Of a DNA stretch of 64,000 nucleotides, positions 1 through 10,090 are shown one piece after another; positions within the stretch are counted from its first letter, which is position 1, and every line of letters starts with the position of its first letter. The notes under the pieces are model-generated. The model worked only from the letters and a program-made list of their open reading frames with translations, did not search any database and was not told the origin of the DNA. Source of the stretch: Tipula vernalis (Eukaryota; Arthropoda; Insecta; Diptera; Tipulidae); NCBI GenBank assembly GCA_958295665.1, contig OY282559.1, forward strand, positions 133,527,241-133,591,240, given 5' to 3'. A program made the position numbers and the translations under genes.

Positions 1-380
1 TCTGAAAAGCAAAGAAGTTGCATCAAATTTGGCTTCTAAAATATAATTTCGGCTGCCAAAGTGAAGGAAACTTTGGAAAAGACGAGTATTTTTGATTGGT
101 ATAATTTGTTCAAGGAAGGCAGAGAAAGTGTTGTAGACGATGAACGTACCTGCCATTCTTCGACCTTTATACCGATGAGCGCCACGTCAAGGAAGTCAAA
201 AATCGTCGATTGACAATTAGAGATTTTGTTGATATCATGCAAATATCTTTTGGGCCAGAATTTTGGGCAGACATCTTTTGGTTTTTGCATCACGATAATG
301 TACCGTCTCTCACTGCATTGGTTGTACCTTACTGTTTGGCTAAAAATTCGACCCATATTATTCCGCAACCGCCGTATTGA
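1..380 (+). pseudogene. mariner-type transposase relic, internally deleted
   Basis: Remnant of a cut-and-paste mariner transposase, a nuclear DNA-binding enzyme. The first part reads as the N-terminal helix-turn-helix region (QRSCIKF, ISAAK, a W-F-KEGRE-like stretch, then DDER). A stop lies inside it and a frame change follows near base 170. The second part reads NRRLTIRDF and then jumps directly to the catalytic-core motif HHDN followed by IIPQPPY. The centre of the protein, including the first catalytic Asp, is therefore deleted. The second Asp (HHDN) is visible; the third is lost after PPY, where a stop falls. The left end is outside the window and no terminal repeat is seen. The family call is firm; the exact subfamily is not. 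It cannot be functional. Confidence 0.75.
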
Positions 381-926
381 GCTCCGTCTGGGTTTTGGCT
401 CTGAACCCGGCGGTACGAGAACATCCCCTATGTTCTTTTTAATGAATTTCCTTAAGGTGGAGATCTCTTATATAGTTGAGCGAGCGTACGCATATTAGGT
501 TGCGGGTCCGATAAGTGCTTAAATGACACAACTATCAAATTCCATAACTTGCCATAGTACATTAGTGCTGTCTGAAGACTACAATTCTTCAACTCTATAT
601 AAATTTCATGTTTTCGTTATATGGTATCGGAAAACTGGAAAACTACTACAGTCGTTACGTAAAGGCAGTCACGCCTTTAGTTTAAGTGTCTAAAGGGAAT
701 AGAGTTTGGGACCGCCACCTTACAAAATATATCTCTATTCAATGTATCACTGAGAGCGGCAAAACAAGGCTTGCATCTCAAACCTAAAATACTTCCTTAA
801 CTGAACCCCTCACTTAACCCTATTTCAAAATAACTGAACCCCATTTCTGACCAAATCTCAATACTTTACTTAACTTCAAACTAAATGGCGAAATTAATCC
901 CAGAATCAGCTGGATGAGCCGCTTTA
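381..926. other. no recognisable feature
   Basis: I see no coding signal here. Bases 790-890 contain a few loose CTGAACCCC/CTTAACC-like words resembling the degenerate array at 2.6-3.2 kb. Confidence 0.5.
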
Positions 927-1150
927 GTGACGGTTGGTTGGAAGCTTGGTTGGAAGGAGGTGTTTTTCAAGCCGTTTGAATTCACCGAGGATTTTCCTCA
1001 TCGCAGACGCATCGCTTCCTTGTCTGCCATACTTAAACCGAAACGGAGCACCGTTTTCTGTTGTGACATGCAAGCCATCGATATATATGTCACTCTGCTC
1101 AATGCGACATGTACCAACTGTTGAGGCTGCTGCATGGATTACTTGTTAAC
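927..1150 (-). pseudogene. Helitron helicase C-terminal fragment
   Basis: Minus-strand translation gives QLVHVALSRVT followed, after a one-base frame change, by GLHVTTENGAPFRFKYG and a basic Leu-rich tail ending at a stop. The VALSRVT-x-(I/L)xGL block is the last conserved helicase motif (motif VI-like, with the Arg finger) in the Pif1-like helicase domain of Helitrons. The natural C-terminus seems to be present. It is broken by the frameshift. Confidence 0.7.
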
Positions 1151-1479
1151 TATTTCATTGAAAGTTCCTCCTGAGACTTGTGACCGTCTCTGAGACTGGC
1201 GAAGAGGAACCTAAGCGAAATAGAGTTTGTCCAGTTTGGTAAGTATGTGCGGACGGCGTTTTATGTTGGCTTTTGTATCGGTGGCTATCTAAGTGAATTC
1301 GATATAAAGTGTGGCATTATATGGCGCCGTGGACTGGTCGGCGTCGTCTACGCTCGATGGACCTGGTATTTCATGATCAAACTGTTTTTCACTGTTGTCG
1401 ATATTGAACTGTGATCGCTCATTATTGTATCGCACTGTGGCAATGGCTCCATTCAACATACTCTCTGCAGTATATTTCG

Positions 1480-1736
1480 TTATTCATCCTTGGACGCCTT
1501 GCATAAAACCTGCAACTCAGCCATTATATTGTCGATATTTAAATTAGACTTGTACATGCCTCGTCGTTGCCTGAAGAGCTCCGCGTTTCCTTCGTAACAG
1601 TCGAAAAATCGATTCTGATCCAAGTAATCAATGAGTTCACTGGTTTCTCCTTCGGGTCGTCGTTGAGCCACAGCAAAATGCGCGTATGCGTACATTTTCT
1701 GTGGTGGAACTCGATTCGTGTAAAGTTATGCAGCAC
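1480..1736 (-). pseudogene. Helitron Rep (HUH nuclease) fragment
   Basis: The minus strand reads FTRIEFHHRKCTHTRILLWL, then, in a second frame, SELIDYLDQNRFFDCYE. Helitron Rep domains carry a block close to (Y/F)-x-R-I-E-F-Q-x-R-G-(S/T)-P-H-x-H-(I/M)-L-(I/L)-W-L, where H-x-H is the metal-binding HUH motif. Here the first His is kept and the second is replaced by Arg (H-T-R), so the nuclease would be dead even without the frameshift. The frame change lies near base 1650. Confidence 0.7.
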
Positions 1737-1945
1737 TCTGTAACACCCGAAGAGACTGAAAGACTAAGTGGACTCAGTAATTTCATAGAGTAGGTCAAGA
1801 GCTTATTGAAGTATAGATGTAGCAAGTCACCGGACCTGCGCTAACTAGCATGCGTCGCTGAAACGGACTGCTGAGCTTAATAAGCATATTCAGATTCGTG
1901 GGCCATCGTATCTCATTAGCGTTCAGCTTTAAGAAGATCTTGGGT

Positions 1946-2330
1946 CTACCATGTTGTGCCCAGACAACACTGCACAGAATGAGGCATTGACATCAAGAAA
2001 GCAAGATTCTTCTCAAAGCATGCATCCATAAATTGCTTAGCTTTCAGCATCCGGCAAGTTATATTCTCAGTGGAGGAAACTGGTCTGATTGTGTTGTATA
2101 TCCCATCCACCATGCGCAAACGTAATATATTTATGGGAACATACGATATTTTCTGTGACAAGTACAGTGTGACAGACACGTTCAAGTTGCAATTTCGTGG
2201 CTCACCATAGTAGGTTGGAAAGGATAACTCCTCGCCCTGTTGATCGTAAATGATATTAAACGGTCTGGCTTTGTGCTCTGGTGTGATATCTGTGCAGTCA
2301 TCTTCATTCCACATCAACGTATGCTAACTT
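1946..2330 (-). pseudogene. Helitron-like N-terminal domain fragment
   Basis: A 123-residue open stretch contains MWNEDDC, PFNIIYD, EELSFPTYYGE, and, further on, ENITCRMLKAKQFMD and NLAFLMSMPHSVQ. This resembles the Helitron_like_N domain that precedes the Rep domain: an EELSFP block, then a region ending in a PxSxQYW-like motif. The last part is altered (VQCC in place of VQYW). Possible continuation upstream to about 2530 is in broken frames. It forms one relic with the Rep and helicase pieces downstream. Confidence 0.65.
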
Positions 2331-2567
2331 ACCGGGAGAACCTCGAATTCTGGCATCGCATCCGCCGAAACCTACCATCTGGCGGAACCTACTTTGACAT
2401 CGTAGAGGCGACTTAAAGTCGATTACAGCCACGCACGTAACATTCGATTCTTTAGAACACCGCTGTCGTAAATGGTTTTATATACCAGATTGCGCTTTAT
2501 GTTAACATCGGTCATCTGATCTTCGTCTAAATGACATGGAATGCACTAAACCATCTCTGTCAAAAAA

Positions 2568-2640
2568 TTGTTCTTGCCACCACCGGGAATCGAACTCGGG
2601 ACCACCAAGTTGCAAAACAAAGCTCTACTTATGTACTAAC
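2568..2640 (-). repeat. tRNA-like sequence (possible SINE head or tRNA pseudogene)
   Basis: The minus strand contains an RNA polymerase III B-box, GTTCGATTC, inside a TPsiC-like stem (CCGAG/CCCGG flanks), preceded by GTAGAGC, which resembles the D-arm end of a tRNA. The anticodon region is too degraded to assign, and I could not fold an acceptor stem. It is either a decayed tRNA or the head of a tRNA-derived SINE. A functional tRNA is unlikely. Confidence 0.45.
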
Positions 2641-3210
2641 AACTCCAACAAAACTTGAATTCAACCCCTGTCCGAGCCAAACTCCAATCTTAGCATCAAA
2701 CTATATACCCACCCCCTCAATCGAACCCCTGAGTAAATCACAAATCAACTTCAATTTTACTCCTAATCTATCCTTACATGATCCCTAATTCAACCCACAA
2801 CCCAACCCCAATGCTCAGCTCAACCCCTAACTAAATTCTATGAGTACATCCACTCAACTTAATCTCAAGATACTGAAAATGCGAAAAACCAGGTGGGCGT
2901 CTCTTTTTAGGTGGTCTCACGTCACCAGTGAGAAAGAAACATTTTTTATATCATAAATATAAAGTTCTAAAACCCTACCATATGATCAGAACCTCAAGTC
3001 AACTCATTCTAACATCTTACACAACCCAACTGAACCCCTGAATCCATCACTCAATCACCAACTAAACGTTCAACTCAATTACAACCCAATCTCTAACGCA
3101 GTCACCGAATTAATCTCCAATCGAACCTTCAAGTCAATCACCATTTCAACACCAAACCATCTTTTAAAAAATGAACCCTTCATTCTCCAACCCTATCATT
3201 CTCCAGATAT
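2640..3210 (+). repeat. degenerate TCAACCC/CCAAC pentamer-heptamer array
   Basis: The strand is C- and A-rich with recurring words such as CAACCCC, CTCAACC, CTGAACCCC and TCAATCACC every 10-25 bases. It is a decayed simple repeat with no coding value. The reverse complement of the same wording (GGTTGAGTTG) recurs at 20.0-20.66 kb and 45.23-45.8 kb. Bases 2880-2990 interrupt the array. Confidence 0.6.
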
Positions 3211-3639
3211 AATAGGTACAGACGTCCAGACAGACGAACGGACGGACATTTTCCCTTTTTTGATTTTTTCAGTTTCAGAGCGTTGATAAAAGTGGTTTTG
3301 GATAAGCAAAATGTTTTATCATTTCACAGAGGTTTCACACAGGATTTCAATAACTTTAGGATTTGTTAAATTTTCCGTGAACGCGTGGCAAACACAGAAA
3401 CTGGGGTGGATTAAACGCAAACTAGGCACGTGCCAAGGCCCGTGAACTTTGTGGCCTGTAATTTTCGTGTGTGGGATAGCCGTTGGGTTTTCAAAACCGA
3501 CACACAGTGTTTCAGAAGGCTGGCTACTTATGTTCGACAATGAAACGCTGGACTTTTAATCTTGAATTCAGTTGAAAAAGTTGCTATGGCTTTAGTGTAC
3601 TAGCAATTTAATTTTTCAAATGAAATCACGTTTATTGAT
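3211..3639. other. AT-rich spacer with CAGACGGACGG-like tract
   Basis: Bases 3218-3250 hold a run of GACAGACGAACGGACGGAC-like words, a motif common at the edges of dispersed insect repeats; similar GTC(T/C)GTC words occur near 19,125, 19,300 and 30,620. The rest shows no feature. Confidence 0.4.
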
Positions 3640-3703
3640 TACTTTAGGTTACTTAGACCGGTGACGGTCCATTGTGATACCACCGAATATATCCCCTTTA
3701 CCC

Positions 3704-4027
3704 CTATTGAAACCATTTCAAGCTACTTATGTAGTGTAAGACGTCCCGCACTTTAATGTTTTCGAGATCCGTTTTTTTCGACTCGAGGCAGTCCATCCTG
3801 AACTTACCCAAGTGTTTGTGCCTTCTGAGTGCCAATGCTGGAAACGAGCAGAAGAAGTGGACTAACGTCTCTTCCTCTTCTTCGTCCAAGCAGCTTCTAC
3901 AGAAGTCATTTGCCTCCAGACCCAGCCTTCTTGCATGTTCTCCAAAAAGGCAGTGTCCCGTGAGAATTCCTACGACCGTTCTTAATTCACGTCTGCGTAG
4001 GGATATTAAATCCCTAGTGCGCCCCAA
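3704..4027 (-). pseudogene. non-LTR ORF2 C-terminal tail with CCHC-type knuckle
   Basis: This open stretch contains VVGILTGHCLFGEHARRLG, then C-x2-C followed by an acidic run (DEEEEE), His and Cys (FCRSC...HFFC), and RRHKHLGKF. Insect non-LTR elements with RNase H commonly end in such a GH-x-(L/F) plus CCHC segment after the RNase H domain, probably for RNA or DNA binding. It follows the RNase H fragment in the same orientation. The stop after about 107 codons may be the natural terminus. Confidence 0.75.
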
Positions 4028-4125
4028 GTCCAGCTTTGGCCAAACTTGTCTTGCAACTCTACAGGTGAGGGTGTAAGACCACCTTTCCCCCGCTGAGAAT
4101 GGCGCCTGCTTCCCAAGTGCTTGTC

Positions 4126-4565
4126 TCAGCGCTGTGATAGGCCTCCCCAGACTTGCCCTTTCCGGCTGCAGCTGGAGATCGTACCATGCCTAGCAAGTTC
4201 ATCCGCCCTGCAGTTCCACATGATGCCCGAGTGACCTGGGACCCAGATTACCTGGATATTGAAATGCTCACCCATCTCATTTAGAGATGAGTGACAACTC
4301 AACGCCACCCGTGACGCCAAAGAGACCGATTCTAACGACCGTATCGCCGCTTGACTGTCCACATAGATTGTGATATCATCTGAGGATACCACATTATGCT
4401 TCAACTACCTCATGACCTCCTCAATCGCTACGAATTCAGCTTGGTACACGCTGCAGTAATCAGGGAGTCGAATAGAAATGTTTACATTTAATTTGTCACA
4501 GAATACTCCAGCTCCCACTTTGCCGTCTAGCTTGGAGCCATCTGTGAAGAATTGTAACGCTTCGA
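4126..4565 (-). pseudogene. non-LTR RNase H domain
   Basis: RNase H removes RNA from RNA-DNA hybrids during retrotransposition. Visible motifs in order: FFTDGSKLDG (first Asp), VYQAEF (Glu), IYVDSQAAI (Asp), and WVPGHSG...NCRADELAR (last Asp). All four acidic residues are present. A stop splits the domain near 4406, just before LKHNVV. The fragment lies directly between the RT connector and the CCHC tail, as in LOA/I-like elements. Confidence 0.75.
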
Positions 4566-5072
4566 TTTCCGATAACAATCTATCCCTCCAGGATTCCCTT
4601 GAAGGGAAGGAGGTCCGAAATCGTTCCCGAAGCGTAGAGTAGGTTTAATGTAGTCACGATTCGCCAGCTCATCCTTCAACGATTTAACGATAGTATAGTG
4701 GCCTGTACTAAGACATCTCCACTGAGAGACGGCTGCAAGTCGTACAGCCGTATTTGCCGCCATCTGTTTACCAAAAATGTCGACCGGAAGAAGGTGCAAC
4801 ATAACCTCTAAGGCACTTGTCGGTGTCGACCTCAATGCCCCGCTAACAAGCATACAGGCCGTTCTTTGCACCCTCTCAATCCTACTTTTATAAGTTACCT
4901 TGTCCAGATCTGGCCACCAAACACCCACCCCGTACATGACTACAGGTCTCACTACAGCAGTGTAGAACCAGTGTACCAGCTCCGGCTTCAGACCCCATCT
5001 ATGACCAATAGCTTTGTTTATTCTCTCCAACATATTGGGCCTCCAACTAAGCTTACTGTCATCAAAACTTGA
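4566..5072 (-). pseudogene. non-LTR RT C-terminal (thumb/connector) fragment
   Basis: The fragment carries WGLKPELVHWFYTAVVRP, YGVGVWWPDL, IERVQRTACMLVSGALR, TPTSALEV and LLPVDIFGKQ. This is the conserved region that follows the YADD palm in insect non-LTR reverse transcriptases. The reading frame changes near 4640, after the LRFGNDF/LRERF region, and then runs into the RNase H domain. The catalytic palm is absent because of 5' truncation near 5072. Confidence 0.75.
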
Positions 5073-6655
5073 TTTATAGAAGTTTCAATTTGTTTTGCTA
5101 ATCTCTTAATTTGACTTATAAAAGGTTAAATTTGAAGTGCAAAAGGGTTAAACATGGAGTTGAAAACGTATTTTAGAAATAAATTAACCCAAACACTAAA
5201 ATCGTTATCCTCTGATGGCGAAAGTTTTGATTTCAAACGAGTTTAGCAAATTATCTTCTACAGCTATACATATCTGTGAGAATCTCAAGGCATTTTTATT
5301 TCTATGGAGTCATATGGTTCTAGTCGAAACTTTTTCACCTTTAGCAATCTTTAAGAAATTATTGGGCCTGTCTTAAAAAAATATTTAATAGCATTTCTTC
5401 TTTCTCTAAAAAGTAGACGACCACCTTATCTTAAAAATTTCGTTTCGTAATTTTGAAATGGTGGTCTTCTTTAAGCTTAATCTGAGCTACAATCAATCTA
5501 ATCTAGACTTTCTCAGCACGCAAAAAGTATGGAAAAGAGTAAAAAAGGATCAGCGGCAATTGGGGGGGGGGGGTAATTTTCGAAGTTCTCAAGGTCCAAG
5601 GAACATAATTTGTTTATTGCCCGGGCGGGTCATGGTGGCCAAACTTTACTGCCTTTCCAGACCACTGTGTTGATTTCAGGAAACGTTTGGGGATTTCCAA
5701 CCCGGCATAATATGTCTTTGGCTTTCCCTTTAATTTTATTGCTAACACCTTGCAGGTATAGTGAAAATTGTGCTGCCGTCACCAACCTCATACACAGAAC
5801 TAACTTTTCTTAATTATTTATTGATTGATTTCCCGTGTGTGGCTATCTAGTAGTTCGACACGTTGCTGGGATAGTAAGAATTATTTGACAACTTTGTGTC
5901 TATCGTCTGTCAAAAATTCACAAAAAAAAAATCGTAAAATTTTTGGAAGAGAAAAGATTCTTGCCGATTTTTGTTGTCGTGTTGCTAGTCCGAAGACGTA
6001 ATAAGCTAGGTGAGTCGGCGGAATCTCTACTCTTCACGGCGGTAAAAACCTTCAGTCTGAAATGTCAGTTTTTAGCACAATAAAAATTTAAATAAATTAT
6101 TTCCGGATTCACTGTTATAATTAGTTTTTGTTCACTAATTTTATGCACTGTTACACTTCACTTAACTACACTTCACCGTTCGACTGCGCCAGTTACATGT
6201 TTCACAATTTAACAAATATAACTAACTTTTTGTTAATTATGACCTTCCATAACAGAGTTTGAGTTGTCACTGAAAATCGGAACATAAAACTTTACATCTA
6301 ATCCTCCATTATCTTAATTAACATTTTAGATAGATAACTTTTTCAATAAATTTTGGAATTATTTTTCGGTTAGGGTTCAGTACTTGAATTTACTGCAATT
6401 AGAACTTTGGCATTTACACCATGACCAAGCGTATCTCGGCACACGGATAAAGATTGTTTTCTCAAAAGTAAAAAAAATTGAAAATTGTATATCGAAATAC
6501 TTGATAAAATCAACTTACCGTTAGATTTTTTTGTAGATTATTCAATATCGGTAAGAAATAAGACGAATTGTAAATTTTAAATTAAAAATTAATTAGATTA
6601 TTATTAAATAAGTTCTACTAAGAACTTGAAAAGACGTGCAAAAATACTCATTAAC
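5073..6655. other. AT-rich sequence without recognisable feature
   Basis: No coding similarity was seen on either strand. A run of about 12 G residues occurs near 5562. A short GC-richer patch (5590-5760) reads open on the plus strand but matches no family I know. Confidence 0.5.
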
Positions 6656-6660
6656 ACAAT

Positions 6661-6901
6661 TTTTATTAAAACAATGAATTAAACTAAACTTCTTTCAATT
6701 AATTAGATTATTGATTGCAAACTTTTGATTAGCGTGATGAATAGAATAATAAAATAATAACACCTAAAGAATATTCTAATCTTATTAGAATCTCTAATAT
6801 CACTTTAACGAAAGATACACAAAATTTGTAATTAGTTTTATAAATTAAATATTAAAAGTTAATTGAAAGAAGTTTAGTTTAATTCATCGTTTTAATTAAA
6901 A
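6661..6901. repeat. small inverted-repeat element (MITE-like)
   Basis: About 42 bases at 6661-6702 (TTTTATTAAAACAATGAATT...) recur as a near-exact reverse complement at 6859-6901. The enclosed 156 bases are AT-rich and noncoding. Total length of about 240 bp with terminal inverted repeats suits a miniature inverted-repeat transposable element. No clear target duplication was identified. Confidence 0.65.
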
Positions 6902-7404
6902 TCGTGATGCAAGCAGCAAGCAATTTAATGAAGATCTAACACATTACGTCGCAATAAAATAAATTTACCATTCAATAGAACAAGTAAACTTCTAAATCTC
7001 AAATCAGGTTTTATAGGTGTAAAATTAGTACATCCTCCACAAAAGTTCATTTCTGCCTCGAGTCGATAAATGAGTCTTAAGTAGCCGAGGGTTATTTCTG
7101 AATATTATATCGAATTGGAATGTATATGATTTAAATAAGAAACGAGCAAATCTTGAATCAAATTCAATAAGAATCTCACACTGACGTATTCATGTCATAT
7201 TTAGAAATGGCCCCCAACAAACGATGGTAAAAACACCATCGAACAATATTGGAAGAAATGGGAAAAACTCGAGCGACTCAAAATATCTCATCGAAGAACG
7301 AACCTACGAATGAATGTTGGTGTTGTTACTTAGCATTTGTTACGCCACAATCTATCTCTCACAATTTTCTAATCGTCCTGATGACAGTTCTGGACAATTT
7401 ATCA
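6902..7404. other. spacer, possibly the 3' end of a Gypsy relic
   Basis: This lies downstream (minus strand) of the Gypsy integrase tail, so it may contain its 3' LTR. A purine-rich TTGGGGG (minus strand) near 7215 could be a polypurine tract. I could not pair it with a second LTR. Confidence 0.3.
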
Positions 7405-7867
7405 TCATTCATAGGGAAATATCTGTGACCCATGATAACATCCCAAAATCGATTTATTACTACTGTTGTTGGATTCTTCAAACGTATGTGACGATATCAC
7501 TTTTGAGGTTCGATAAGGACAGCTTCGACTTGGAGCAAACTTTTCAGTATACCATTTATCGGCATTGCTGCGGGGATCAGTTGCCACTTGAACCAAACCA
7601 TCAATTTTATATAATCGGTTTGAATCATTTAAGTTAGGATACTACCTACGATTCATAATTTATAAGAGTCCCAATAGATTTATTATCATGGAGGACATCG
7701 TTCAATGCTCGGAGTTCACGTCCAAACGTCAAATAAGCTGGGGTCTGTTGAATTTGTGCCCATCTACTTTTATCCTTTCCACCGAATCTCTTGAAGATGA
7801 TATACAGGAGTAAGACACTGTTGTGTAGTAAAACTTGGTTGATGAATTGTAATGATACTGAGTGCAT
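7405..7867 (-). pseudogene. Gypsy integrase C-terminal relic
   Basis: Two minus-strand blocks in different frames: TPAYLTFGRELRALND (end of the integrase catalytic core, equivalent to the T-P-(F/A)-x-L-T-F-G-R-E block), then DKWYTEKFAPSRSCPYRTSKV...GCYHGSQIFPYE. The latter is the GPY/F-type chromodomain-proximal module, normally (K)-F-x-P-R-(Y)-x-G-P-Y-x-(I/V), with the G lost here. Integrase inserts LTR-retrotransposon cDNA into the host genome. The upstream pol gene is absent. Frame breaks make it nonfunctional. Confidence 0.65.
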
Positions 7868-8149
7868 GTGCCAACAAATTTAGCGATTGTTTTGCGCATG
7901 CCTACCCCACAATCGTTTTTTCGATTTCATAATGAACGGCTGTTGGATCACAATAGCTATATTCAACAAAAAAACAAAATCAACAAAACGTATATGTATA
8001 CAAAATTTGTTGATTCAACAAAAAATTATATTAGGATTAGTGAAACAGTCGGTAAAAGCAATTTAAAAGAAATAGCAGACAGGTATTGTAAAGTGACATA
8101 GGTCAATAGCTACCTTAAGGATTGTACTTTAATCTAACAATAGTAAGAT

Positions 8150-8470
8150 TTGATTATGACAATAATAGGGCTTTTCCGCATCCTCATTATTCATCTATTA
8201 TCCCCTAAGTATTCTCTAATGGTTCCTAAATTATTCACTCGTTACTCAGCCGGTGTTAAGACATTATACACTTATAATACAACAAATTATTCACTGAGTA
8301 TACTCTCATTATTCACTGACTACCCAGTCATAATTCAATTATGCTCTTATTATTCACTCTTTATTCATTAATCACTTAGGTTGTCTCGTTATTCATTCTA
8401 GATTGACTCATTACTTAATGATTATGCACTGATTTTTCAATCATTATTTACTTATTATATTATCCAGTTG
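8150..8470 (+). repeat. degenerate ATTATTCACT array
   Basis: The word (C/T)ATTATTCA(C/T)T and close variants recur about every 12-30 bases. It is a decayed short-period tandem repeat. The open frame across it is not a gene. Confidence 0.5.
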
Positions 8471-8539
8471 CGTACTCAGAAATTCATTAAAGAATGGATT
8501 CATTAAAGAAAAAGTAAGATCCATTTCAGGAATACTGTT

Positions 8540-8720
8540 AAAGTTAGCCGAAAGTTGCCAACCGAAATTGAAAAGTCGATAATGCAGATTGTGTTAGTCC
8601 AGCTGAAAGTAAACAAATGGTAATGCAGATTGTGTAGTTCCAGTCGAAAGTAAAAAGTCGATAATGTAGATTATGTTATTAACATTCCAGCCGAAAATAA
8701 AAAATTTAGTAGTTATCACT
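8540..8720. repeat. left inverted-repeat end of a large foldback-like structure
   Basis: Contains about three tandem units of roughly 50 bases, each with CGAAAGTAAA...GATAATG(C/T)AGATT(G/A)TGT. Its last unit (ATGTTATTAACATTCCAGCCGAAAATAAA-like, 8665-8705) is the reverse complement of 12,638-12,700. It forms the left end of a 4.2-kb inverted-repeat structure that encloses the non-LTR element and the 150-bp repeats. Confidence 0.6.
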
Positions 8721-8805
8721 TTCGTAAATAAGACACATATATTTAAATAAAAATTTTTGTAAGTAGTGTTACGTGGAAATTATCGTCGGGGTGCCCGGAG
8801 GAAAT

Positions 8806-9680
8806 CATGTGCAAAAACCGGATCCTATGGGCACTAAACGGGTTTAAACCCTATAAATCGGCAGGCCCGGACGGTATCATCCCAGCAGAATTGCAAAAAC
8901 ACTCGTCGATCATTCTCCCATGGCTGGAGGTGATCTTCAGGGGTATCTAAAACTGAATTATATTCCTAGGAAATGGACGGAGGTTAAATTGATTTTCATC
9001 CCGAAAACGGAGAAGAATTCACAGGCCCACCCGAAGGACCTAAGACCTATAACTCTATCATCCTTTCTGTTGAAAACATTGGAAAGACTGATCGACGTGT
9101 ACATACGTGCAAAAATAAAACCCAGTAATTGGGCGACTTCTCAGCATGCGTACTGGAAAGGGAGATCTGTGGACACGGGTCTGCATTCCCTGGTGCGAAA
9201 AATTGAGAAATCAATCTACTCGAAAGTGTACTGTATGGTAGCCTTCTTCGATATAAAGGGCGCCTTTAACAATGTCAGGACGGATGCAGTTCGGGAAGGA
9301 CTATCTTTCTTATATGTATACTACTCCTTAGGGAGGTTGACAAATCAGATGCTAGAATGCAGGATTAATAACGCGGATATGGGGGAATCCACCATTAGGA
9401 GGCGAGTAGTTAGAGGAACTCCGCAAGGTGGTGTCGAATCTCCTTTTCTCTGGAACATAGTTATCAATGGATTACTTTTGGAACTGGAGAGGGTGGGAAT
9501 AGAGGTGGTAGTGTATGCATATGACGTAGCGATCGCGATCTCGGGGGAATTACCTAGGCACGATTAAGAAAGTCATGCAACACAAAGTAATCATTACAAA
9601 GTGGGCCAGCAAATGTGGGCTGGGAATAAATACATCCAAAACATAGCTGGTACTCTTCACCAAGAATTATAAAATTCCGG
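8806..9680 (+). pseudogene. non-LTR reverse transcriptase, fingers and palm, active-site mutant
   Basis: Reads FKPYKSAGPDGI, then after a frame change WTEVKLIFIPK, LRPITLSSFLLKTLERL, SQHAY, FFDIKGAFNNV (motif A, Asp present), RGTPQGGVESPFLWN (motif B), and VYAYDVAIA. The last should be YADD, the metal-binding catalytic pair. Codon 9520-9522 is TAT, so the first Asp is Tyr, a single-base change from GAT. The frame then breaks, and GLGINTSKT continues the family sequence to 9683. The enzyme would be inactive even if the frame were open. Confidence 0.8.
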
Positions 9681-9682
9681 TA

Positions 9683-10090
9683 GTGTCCGCTCCTACCTTA
9701 AATGACACGGCACTGGCCTTTACTGATAAGTCAAGATTTCTGGGCATAATCTTGGACAGTAAGATAAATTGGATGCCCAATATTTTAGAGAGAGTAAAGA
9801 AGTCCAACATGGCTCTGTACTCATGTAGGAACGCCGTCGGTAGGAGATGGGGTCTAAAACCAGAGCTGGTACACTGGCTCATCACCGCTGTAGTCAGACC
9901 GATTCTGATGTACGGGGTGAGTGTGTGGTGGCCAGCACTAAGCAAGAAAACTTATAAGAATAACATAGAGAAGGTACAGAGAACGGCCTGTTTGCTTATA
10001 AGCGGGCCACTGAGGACAACCCCTACACGTGCTCTGGAGGCTATGTTCTAAATTCTTCCTGCCGATATCTTTGGTGAGCAGATATACAAT
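9683..10090 (+). pseudogene. non-LTR RT thumb/connector with internal deletion
   Basis: Carries FLGIILDSKINW, RRWGLKPELVHWL, YGVSVWWPAL, VQRTACLLISGPLR and PTRALEAMF, ending at a stop. Just after DIFGEQ (about 10,081) the sequence jumps straight to IQFYTDSSKLDG, the start of RNase H. About 100 or more codons of connector that the minus-strand copy retains are missing. The deletion has clean edges. Confidence 0.75.

Larger units (their letters stand above)
900..2530 (-). mobile_element. Helitron relic (rolling-circle transposon)
   Basis: Three separate pieces of one Helitron RepHel protein lie in the correct order on the minus strand: an N-terminal domain, the HUH Rep domain, and the C-terminal end of the helicase. 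Much of the helicase is missing between about 1480 and 1150, and there are several frameshifts and stops. Helitrons move by rolling-circle replication using a HUH nuclease and a 5'-3' helicase. I could not define the termini (5' TC, 3' hairpin plus CTRR). The order and spacing of the three pieces make chance similarity unlikely. Confidence 0.7.
3640..5072 (-). mobile_element. 5'-truncated non-LTR retrotransposon with RNase H (LOA/I-like group)
   Basis: On the minus strand, from high to low coordinates, lie the RT thumb/connector, an RNase H domain, a CCHC-type knuckle and a short 3' UTR. This is the 3' half of a LINE-like element; the RT palm, endonuclease and ORF1 are missing, as is typical of 5' truncation during target-primed reverse transcription. 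It is the same family as the plus-strand copy at 8.77-11.0 kb (long runs of shared residues). Relative to that copy it lacks nine codons just before the HRWGLKPELVHW block, but it keeps the connector region that the other copy has lost. The 3' end carries TAACCTAAAG. The exact clade is uncertain. Confidence 0.8.

Noticed and set aside
36..368. 110-codon minus-strand ORF
   Set aside because: It is the shadow of the mariner relic, whose recognisable motifs are on the plus strand.
5458..5813. Overlapping plus-strand ORFs of about 70 codons in a GC-richer patch
   Set aside because: No domain, no codon bias and no consistent frame; they flank a poly-G run.
7314..7637. 107-codon plus-strand ORF
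   Set aside because: Overlaps the minus-strand Gypsy integrase tail, which has the recognisable motifs.
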